DNA of 48,413 nucleotides from Burkholderiales bacterium (GTDB lineage Bacteria > Pseudomonadota > Gammaproteobacteria > Burkholderiales > Burkholderiaceae_C), in contig CANGHK010000039.1 in the NCBI GenBank assembly GCA_947453625.1, forward strand, positions 1-48,413. Reading direction: 5' to 3'. Both the position numbers and the translations under genes were made by a program. Of the stretch, positions 42,997 to 48,413 are shown piece after piece (positions within the stretch are counted from its first letter, which is position 1; each line of letters opens with the position of its first letter). Below the pieces are notes generated by a model, which saw only the letters and a program-made list of their open reading frames with translations, did no database searches and was not told where the DNA came from.

Positions 42997-43230
42997 TCAA
43001 TAGTGCGGTGGCAACTCGTCGCGCAGGCTGCGCTGCGGCGCATCGCCAGCCTGTCCCTGGTCCTTGAGCCGGACGATCTCGCGCAGCAGGCGGTCGATCT
43101 GGTCTTGCTGGCGCGCCACCAGTCGGTTCAGGGACTCGACCAGGTCCTCGGTGAAACAGGCCTTGATCTCCAACTCGGTCAGTCGCGAGGTGATGCGGTG
43201 CAGGGATTCCATGGCCGCATTGGACGCCAA
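42997..43230 (-). CDS. slyX: SlyX-family protein
   Basis: 77 residues: LHRITSRLTELEIKACFTEDLVESLN followed by VARQQDQIDRLLREIVRLKDQ and the conserved C-terminal DELPPHY. The heptad pattern indicates a short coiled coil, as in SlyX, whose role is undetermined. The start at 43230 (MASNAAMESL) may be replaced by an ATG at 43212. Divergent from the dehydrogenase at 43353. Confidence 0.9.
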   Translation of the reverse strand: MASNAAMESLHRITSRLTELEIKACFTEDLVESLNRLVARQQDQIDRLLREIVRLKDQGQAGDAPQRSLRDELPPHY

Positions 43231-43352
43231 AACCCGGCGCGGCGCGGGCCGCTGGACTGGCGCCAGTGCCGTGCCCCGGTCTTCGGTCTAGCATCGGCGT
43301 CCGCACCCACGCTGATTTGCTCCCACCCACCGCTCCCGCACCCAAGGCCCCC

Positions 43353-44435
43353 ATGACCGACATGCACCTGATCCCCGTCCCGCAACTGCGCACCGCCATG
43401 CGGGCGGTGGTCCAGGGCTTCGGCAGCAGCCAGGCCGAAGTGCAGGCTGTTGCCACCAACCTGATCGACGCCAACCTGACCGGCCATGACTCGCATGGCA
43501 TAGGCATGCTGCCGCGCTATGCCGAGGCCTTTCTGCAGGGCGGGCTGCGGGCCAACGCCCATGTCAGCACGCTGGTCGACGCCGGGGCCATGCTGCGCCT
43601 GGACGGCAACGCCGGCTTCGGCCAGGTGATAGGCGCCGAGGCGATGGCGCTGGGCATCGCGCGCGCGCAGGCCAGCGGCAGTTGCATCGTCGCGTTGGGC
43701 AATTCGCACCACCTCGGGCGCATCGGCGCCTGGGCCGAGCAGGCCGCCGCCGCCGGGCTGGTGTCGCTGCATTTCGTCAACGTGATCTCGCGCGCCATCG
43801 TCGCGCCGCATGGCGGGGCCGACGCCCGTTTCGGCACCAACCCGTTCTGCGCCGGGCTGCCGCTGAGCGGGCGCGATCCGGTGATCCTGGACTTCGCCAC
43901 CAGCATGATCGCCCAGGGCAAGACCCGGGTGGCGCTGAACAAGGGCGAGCTGGCGCCGCCCGACTGCCTGATCGACGACCAGGGCCGGCCGACGCGTGAA
44001 CCGCGCTATGCGGTGATCCCGCCCTTCGGCGCGCTGTTGACCTTCGGCGCCCACAAGGGTTTCGGCATGGCCTTGATGTGCGAGTTGCTGGGCGGCGCGC
44101 TGGCCGCCGGCATGACGCAGCGCGACGACGCGAGCGCCCAGCGCCGGGTGCTCAACGGCATGTTCAGCGTGCTGGTCGACCCGGCCATGCTGGCCGACCG
44201 CAGTGCCTTCGAGGCCGAGGCGCTGGCCTTTCTCGACTGGGTCAAGGCCTCGCCGGCGCGCGAGGGCTTCGGCCCGGTGGCGGTGGCCGGCGAGCCCGAG
44301 CGCGCGTCGCGGGCTCGCCGGCTGGTCGAAGGCGTGCCGGTCGACGCCACCACCTGGCAGGAAATCCTGGGCGCGGCGGCCAAGCTCGGGGTCGACCCGG
44401 CGGCCGTCCAGGCGGCGGCCGGGCTGGGCGGGTAA
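43353..44435 (+). CDS. Ldh2/malate-lactate dehydrogenase-family oxidoreductase
   Basis: 360-residue NAD(P)-dependent 2-hydroxyacid dehydrogenase of the non-Rossmann Ldh2 family. The signature NLIDANLTGHDSHGIGMLPRY carries the catalytic His in GHDSHG; GNSHHLGRIGAWAEQAAAAGLVSLHFVNV and FGTNPFCAGLPL follow, with PPFGALLTFGAHKGFGMALMCELLGGALAA near the end. Members act on malate, lactate, ureidoglycolate, sulfolactate or methylated homologues. It begins the final run of four co-oriented acid-metabolism genes but is separated from the next one by 136 bp containing a hairpin. Confidence 0.92.
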   Translation: MTDMHLIPVPQLRTAMRAVVQGFGSSQAEVQAVATNLIDANLTGHDSHGIGMLPRYAEAFLQGGLRANAHVSTLVDAGAMLRLDGNAGFGQVIGAEAMALGIARAQASGSCIVALGNSHHLGRIGAWAEQAAAAGLVSLHFVNVISRAIVAPHGGADARFGTNPFCAGLPLSGRDPVILDFATSMIAQGKTRVALNKGELAPPDCLIDDQGRPTREPRYAVIPPFGALLTFGAHKGFGMALMCELLGGALAAGMTQRDDASAQRRVLNGMFSVLVDPAMLADRSAFEAEALAFLDWVKASPAREGFGPVAVAGEPERASRARRLVEGVPVDATTWQEILGAAAKLGVDPAAVQAAAGLGG

Positions 44436-44450
44436 ACCCCTCTGCCGGGA

Positions 44451-44476
44451 CCGGCCTAAGTCCCTCGGAAGGCCGG
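44451..44476. terminator. Hairpin between the Ldh2-like and acyl-CoA dehydrogenase genes
   Basis: CCGGCCT (44451-44457) pairs with AGGCCGG (44470-44476) around a 12-nt loop, 15 bp after the dehydrogenase stop. The following bases (GTTCCC) lack a true T-run, so this is a weak terminator or attenuator candidate. Confidence 0.35.
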
Positions 44477-44571
44477 GTTCCCGAAATGCGAATTGTTCTT
44501 TGCGCCGGCAGCGCTCAAGCTGCGGGCAGTGACCGTGGACACCCGCGGTTCTGCCATCAGCCCGAGCCTCC

Positions 44572-45726
44572 ATGACCGCCAACCCCTACCAAGACATCCG
44601 CGACGCCGTGCGCGCCCTGTGCGCCGAGTTTCCCGACGCCTACCACCGCGAGGTCGACAGCCGGCGCGCCTACCCGGAAGCCTTTGTCGATGCGCTGACC
44701 CGCGCCGGCTGGATGGCCGCGCTGATCCCGCAGGAATACGGCGGCTCCGGGCTGGGCCTGGCCGAGGCCTCGGTGATCATGGAAGAGATCAACCGCGCCG
44801 GTGGCAACTCGGGGGCCTGCCATGGCCAGATGTACAACATGGGCACGCTGCTGCGCCACGGCAGCGACGCGCAGAAACAGCGCTACCTGCCCAAGATCGC
44901 CGCCGGCGAGTTGCGCCTGCAGTCCATGGGCGTGACCGAGCCGAGCACCGGCACCGACACCACCAAGATCAAGACCAACGCCGTCAAGAAGGAAGGCCGC
45001 TATGTCGTCAACGGCCAGAAGGTCTGGATCTCGCGCGTCCAGCACAGTGACCTGATGATCCTGCTGGCGCGCACCACGCCGCTGGCCGATGTCAAGAAGA
45101 AGAGCGAGGGCATGTCGGTCTTCATCGTCGACCTGCGCGACGCGATCGGCCAGGGCCTGACGGTGAGCCCGATCACCAACATGGTCAACCACGAGACCAA
45201 CGAGCTGTTCTTCGAGAACCTGGAAATCCCGGAAGAAAACCTGATCGGCCAGGAAGGCCAGGGCTTCAAGTACATCCTCGACGGGCTGAACGCCGAGCGC
45301 ACGCTGATCGCCGCCGAATGCATAGGAGACGGCCGCTGGTTCATCGACCGGGTCAGCGCCTATGTCAAGGACCGGGTCGTCTTCGGCCGGCCGATCGGCC
45401 AGAACCAGGGCGTGCAGTTCCCGATCGCCGAGGCCCATATCGAGGTCGAGGCGGCCGACCTGATGCGCTGGCAGGCCTGCACGCTGTACGACGCCCACCA
45501 GCCCTGCGGCGCCCAGGCCAACATGGCCAAGTACCTGGCGGCCAAGGCCAGCTGGGAGGCGGCCAACGCCTGCATCCAGTTCCACGGCGGCTTCGGCTTC
45601 GCCTGCGAATACGACGTCGAGCGCAAGTTCCGCGAGACCCGGCTCTACCAGGTGGCGCCGATCTCGACCAACATGATCCTGAGCTATGTCGCCGAGCATG
45701 TGCTCGGGTTGCCTCGATCGTATTGA
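44572..45726 (+). CDS. Acyl-CoA dehydrogenase-family flavoprotein
   Basis: 384 residues that fit FAD-dependent oxidation of an acyl-CoA. Conserved parts are LIPQEYGGSGLGLAEASVIME, the FAD contact MGVTEPSTGTDTTKIKT and VVNGQKVWISRV, RPIGQNQGVQFPIAEAHI, and CIQFHGGFGFACEYDVERKFRETRLYQVAPISTN. At the position of the usual catalytic Glu of medium/short-chain enzymes (YEGT) this protein has YQVA. Instead Glu242 in LNAERTLIAAE fits the base position used by isovaleryl- and long-chain acyl-CoA dehydrogenases. That points to an unusual or branched acyl substrate. It is 92 bp upstream of the CoA-transferase gene. Confidence 0.93.
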   Translation: MTANPYQDIRDAVRALCAEFPDAYHREVDSRRAYPEAFVDALTRAGWMAALIPQEYGGSGLGLAEASVIMEEINRAGGNSGACHGQMYNMGTLLRHGSDAQKQRYLPKIAAGELRLQSMGVTEPSTGTDTTKIKTNAVKKEGRYVVNGQKVWISRVQHSDLMILLARTTPLADVKKKSEGMSVFIVDLRDAIGQGLTVSPITNMVNHETNELFFENLEIPEENLIGQEGQGFKYILDGLNAERTLIAAECIGDGRWFIDRVSAYVKDRVVFGRPIGQNQGVQFPIAEAHIEVEAADLMRWQACTLYDAHQPCGAQANMAKYLAAKASWEAANACIQFHGGFGFACEYDVERKFRETRLYQVAPISTNMILSYVAEHVLGLPRSY

Positions 45727-45818
45727 CGCCCATCCCGGCGAAGCCGGTTCCGCGGCGTCTGCTTGCTTGGGTCGCTGCCCTGCACAGTCGGTGATGAGCA
45801 CCACCCCGGAGAAATCAC

Positions 45819-47000
45819 ATGCTTCCACTGGAAGGCATCACCGTCGTCGCGCTTGAGCACGCGATCGCCGCACCGTTCTGCACCCGCCAACTGGCCGACC
45901 AGGGCGCGCGGGTGATCAAGGTCGAGCGGCCCGGCGTGGGCGACTTCGCCCGCGGCTATGACGAGCGCGTCAAGGGCCTGGCCTCGCACTTCGTCTGGAC
46001 CAACCGCAGCAAGGAAAGCCTGTCGCTGGACTTGAAGCACGCGCAGGCGCCGGCCGTGCTGTCGCGCCTGCTGGACGGCGCCGACGTGCTGGTGCAGAAC
46101 CTGGCGCCGGGCGCGGCGGCGCGCATGGGCTTGTCCTACGCCGAACTGTCGGCAAGCCACCCCAGGCTGATCGTCTGCGACATCTCGGGCTATGGCAACG
46201 ATGACGCCAACCCGGGGCCCTACCGCGACAAGAAGGCCTACGACTTGCTGATCCAGAGCGAGTCGGGCTTTGTCTCGATCACCGGCAGCCCGGACGAGCC
46301 GGCCAAGGCCGGCTGCTCGATCGCCGACATCGCCGCCGGCATGTACGCCTACAGCAACATCCTGACCGCGCTGATCCAGCGCGGCCGCACCGGGCGCGGC
46401 CGGCACATCGATGTCTCTATGCTCGAGGCGATGGTCGAGTGGATGAGCTACCCGATGTACTACGCCTTCGACGGCGCGCCGCCGCCGCCGCGCGCGGGCG
46501 CGGCCCATGCCACGATCTACCCCTACGGACCGTTTCCCACCGGCGACGCCAAGACGGTGATGCTTGGCCTGCAGAACGAGCGCGAGTGGCAGGCGTTCTG
46601 TCAGCAGGTGCTGCTGCAGCCTGCGCTGGCCAGCGACTTGCGCTTCAACAGCAACGCTAGGCGCACCGCGGCGCGCCAGGCGCTGCGCGCGCTGATCACC
46701 GAGGCCTTTGCGGCGATGAGCGCCGAGCAGGTGGTGGCGCGACTCGACGCTGCCGGCATCGCCAACGCCCGCGTCAACACGATGGCCGATGTCTGGGCCC
46801 ATCCCCAGTTGCAGGCGCGCGGCCGCTGGACCGAGATCGACACCCCCGCCGGGCCCGTGCCCGCGCTGCTGCCGCCGGGCTGCACCGAGGCCCGCATGGA
46901 CGGCGTGCCGGCGCTGGGCCAGCACAGCCAGGCCATCCTGGCCGGGCTGGGCTTCGACGCCGGGCAGGTCGCCCAGTTGCAGCGCGACGGCGCGATCTGA
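45819..47000 (+). CDS. Class III (CaiB/BaiF) CoA-transferase
   Basis: 393 residues. Transfers CoA between carboxylic acids through an aspartyl thioester. Strong family features are LPLEGITVVALEHAIAAPF, IKVERPGVGDFARGYD, NRSKESLSLDLK, ADVLVQNLAPGAAARMGL and the catalytic Asp170 in CSIADIAAGMYA, followed by RGRTGRGRHIDVSMLEA. GGAG lies 8 nt before the ATG. It sits between the acyl-CoA dehydrogenase and an MmgE/PrpD gene, so it likely makes the CoA ester that the dehydrogenase oxidises, from a di- or hydroxy-carboxylic acid. The donor and acceptor are unknown. Confidence 0.95.
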   Translation: MLPLEGITVVALEHAIAAPFCTRQLADQGARVIKVERPGVGDFARGYDERVKGLASHFVWTNRSKESLSLDLKHAQAPAVLSRLLDGADVLVQNLAPGAAARMGLSYAELSASHPRLIVCDISGYGNDDANPGPYRDKKAYDLLIQSESGFVSITGSPDEPAKAGCSIADIAAGMYAYSNILTALIQRGRTGRGRHIDVSMLEAMVEWMSYPMYYAFDGAPPPPRAGAAHATIYPYGPFPTGDAKTVMLGLQNEREWQAFCQQVLLQPALASDLRFNSNARRTAARQALRALITEAFAAMSAEQVVARLDAAGIANARVNTMADVWAHPQLQARGRWTEIDTPAGPVPALLPPGCTEARMDGVPALGQHSQAILAGLGFDAGQVAQLQRDGAI

Positions 47001-47028
47001 CTCCCACTTCTTGCAAAGGCACAGCACG

Positions 47029-48396
47029 ATGAACCCCACCGACCCCACCGATCCAACCCGCGCGCTGGCCCAGTTCGCCGCCACGCTGAAATTCGACGCC
47101 ATTCCGGCGCCGGTGCTGCGCCGCGCCGAAGACCTGTTTCTCGACTGGTTCGGCTCGGCGCTGGCCGGCAAGGGGGCGCGGCCGGTCGAGAGCATCGCGC
47201 GCTTCATGCAGAGCATGGGGCCGACCGAGGGGCCCGCTGAAGTGCTGATCCACCGCCGTGGCAGCAGCCCGCTGGTGGCGGCCGTGGTCAATGCCGCGGC
47301 CTCGCACTTTGCCGAGCAGGACGATGTGCACAACGGCTCGGTGTTCCATCCGGCGGCGGTGGTGTTCCCGGCCGCGCTGGCGGTGGCGCAGGCGCTGGGC
47401 CGCAGCGGGGCCGATCTGCTGGCCGCCAGCGTGGTGGGCTACGAGGTCGGCATCCGGGTCGGTGAGTTTCTCGGCCGTTCGCATTACCGCATCTTCCACA
47501 CCACCGGCACCGCCGGCACGGTGGCTGCGGCCGCCGCGGTCGGCCACCTGCTGCGTCTGACGCCCGATCAGATGGCGCATGCCTTCGGCTCGGCCGGCAC
47601 CCAGGCCGCCGGGCTGTGGGAGTTCCTGCGCACCGCGGCCGACTCCAAGCAACTGCACACCGCCCATGCCGCCGGCGCCGGGCTGACCGCGGCCTATCTG
47701 GCGGCCGACGGCTTCACCGGCGCGCGCCAGATCTTCGACGGCCCGCAAGGCATGGCAGCCGGCATGTCGACCGACGCCGACCCTGCCAGGCTGTCGGCCG
47801 GCCTGGGCACGCGCTGGGCGCTGGCCGAGACCTCGTTCAAGTTCCACGCCGCCTGCCGCCATACCCATCCGGCGGCCGACGCGCTGCAGCAGTTGATGCG
47901 CGAGCATGGCCTGGCCGCCGACGCGGTGGCCCAGGTGACGGCGCAAGTGCACCAGGCCGCGATCGACGTGCTCGGGCCGGTGGTCGACCCGCAGACCGTG
48001 CACCAAGCCAAGTTCTCGATGGGCACGGTGCTGGGTCTGATCGCGGTGCAAGGCCGGGCCGGTCTGACCGAGTTCGATGCCGATTACCGCTCACCGGCGG
48101 TGGTCGCCTTCCGCGACAAGGTGGGCATGGCGCTGGACGCCGAGGTCGACACCGCCTACCCGGCACGCTGGATAGGCAAGGTGCAGGTGCTGACGACCGA
48201 CGGCCGCGCGCTGTCGGCGCGGGTCGACGAGCCCAAGGGCGACCCCGGCAACACGCTGGACCGCACCGAACTGGTCGACAAGGCCTTGCGCCTGGCGGCC
48301 TACCGCGAGGGCGCGACCGAGGCCGAGATGCGCGGCGTGATCGACCGCGTCTGGGCCTTGGCCGGGGCCGCATCGGTGCCGCATTTCCTGGGCTGA
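47029..48396 (+). CDS. MmgE/PrpD-family protein
   Basis: 455 residues of the 2-methylcitrate dehydratase/cis-aconitate decarboxylase superfamily. LFLDWFGSALAGKGARP is the N-terminal helix pattern, HFAEQDDVHNGSVFHPAAVVFPAALA the conserved acidic-His region at the active site, GTAGTVAAAAAVGHLLRLTPDQMAHAFGSAGTQAAGLWEF the long helical repeat, and FHAACRHTHPAADALQ a conserved His region. The start at 47029 follows AAAGG 12 nt upstream and gives MNPTDPTDPTRALAQF. It is 28 bp after the CoA-transferase, so probably in one operon. Substrates in the family vary widely, so no reaction is assigned. Confidence 0.93.
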   Translation: MNPTDPTDPTRALAQFAATLKFDAIPAPVLRRAEDLFLDWFGSALAGKGARPVESIARFMQSMGPTEGPAEVLIHRRGSSPLVAAVVNAAASHFAEQDDVHNGSVFHPAAVVFPAALAVAQALGRSGADLLAASVVGYEVGIRVGEFLGRSHYRIFHTTGTAGTVAAAAAVGHLLRLTPDQMAHAFGSAGTQAAGLWEFLRTAADSKQLHTAHAAGAGLTAAYLAADGFTGARQIFDGPQGMAAGMSTDADPARLSAGLGTRWALAETSFKFHAACRHTHPAADALQQLMREHGLAADAVAQVTAQVHQAAIDVLGPVVDPQTVHQAKFSMGTVLGLIAVQGRAGLTEFDADYRSPAVVAFRDKVGMALDAEVDTAYPARWIGKVQVLTTDGRALSARVDEPKGDPGNTLDRTELVDKALRLAAYREGATEAEMRGVIDRVWALAGAASVPHFLG

Positions 48397-48413
48397 GGGG
48401 CTGCGTCGGCGCG

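Overview
This window is chromosomal DNA of very high GC from a betaproteobacterium, most likely Burkholderiales of the Rubrivivax/Leptothrix type. The assignment rests on recognisable gene order (argF-argD / DUF3579 / rpsT / murJ / sirB1-like, hda-HAD-pcnB-folK, DUF47-pit), on a long-form ribosomal protein S20, on an orphan Bug-type solute receptor, and on DUF1841, DUF3579 and DUF4136 proteins. No 16S gene is present, so genus is inference.

Bases 1-3460 are an accessory edge. They hold the tail of an IS3-family transposase, a lower-GC pair of surface-glycan genes (a glycosyltransferase and a short nucleotide-sugar dehydrogenase), the truncated end of an IS21-family element (istB C-terminus) fused to a phage protein C-terminus, a cluster of inverted repeats, and a tRNA-Arg(CCT) gene. 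This looks like a decayed element at a tRNA attachment site.

Bases 3500-15000 (minus strand) carry tamB-tamA (outer-membrane protein assembly), a VWA/CoxE-like protein, an S9 prolyl-oligopeptidase-type peptidase, a GNAT acetyltransferase, a small membrane protein and a MoxR AAA+ ATPase. Bases 15100-21300 hold a di-haem cytochrome c4, a copper P-type ATPase with a divergent small copper chaperone, DUF1841, a RutE-like nitroreductase, a MaoC hydratase and an orphan LuxR-type response regulator. Bases 21280-23940 are a compact minus-strand signalling operon: metallophosphoesterase, Ser/Thr kinase fused to a universal-stress domain, and a Cys-cluster protein.

Bases 23960-35900 are housekeeping: argF-argD, DUF3579, rpsT, murJ, a SirB1-like protein, then hda, HAD phosphatase, pcnB, folK and DUF486, with successive 4-nt overlaps, followed by a DUF47-pit phosphate-uptake pair behind a PhoB-box-like site. 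Bases 35900-38350 are two divergent solute-binding proteins without transporter partners.

Bases 38350-40230 are a second scar: a fragment of an efflux membrane-fusion protein, an internally deleted IS110-family transposase, and a diverged ~60-bp repeat present in inverted orientation on both sides of it. After two lipoproteins, small envelope proteins and slyX, the window ends in a probable carboxylic-acid catabolic run: Ldh2-type dehydrogenase, acyl-CoA dehydrogenase, class III CoA-transferase and MmgE/PrpD.

I see no CRISPR array or obvious defence system. The least explained items are the repeat pair around the IS110 remnant, the kinase-Usp/phosphoesterase/Cys-cluster operon, the terminal catabolic run, and the tRNA-Arg with a mismatched acceptor stem beside phage debris.
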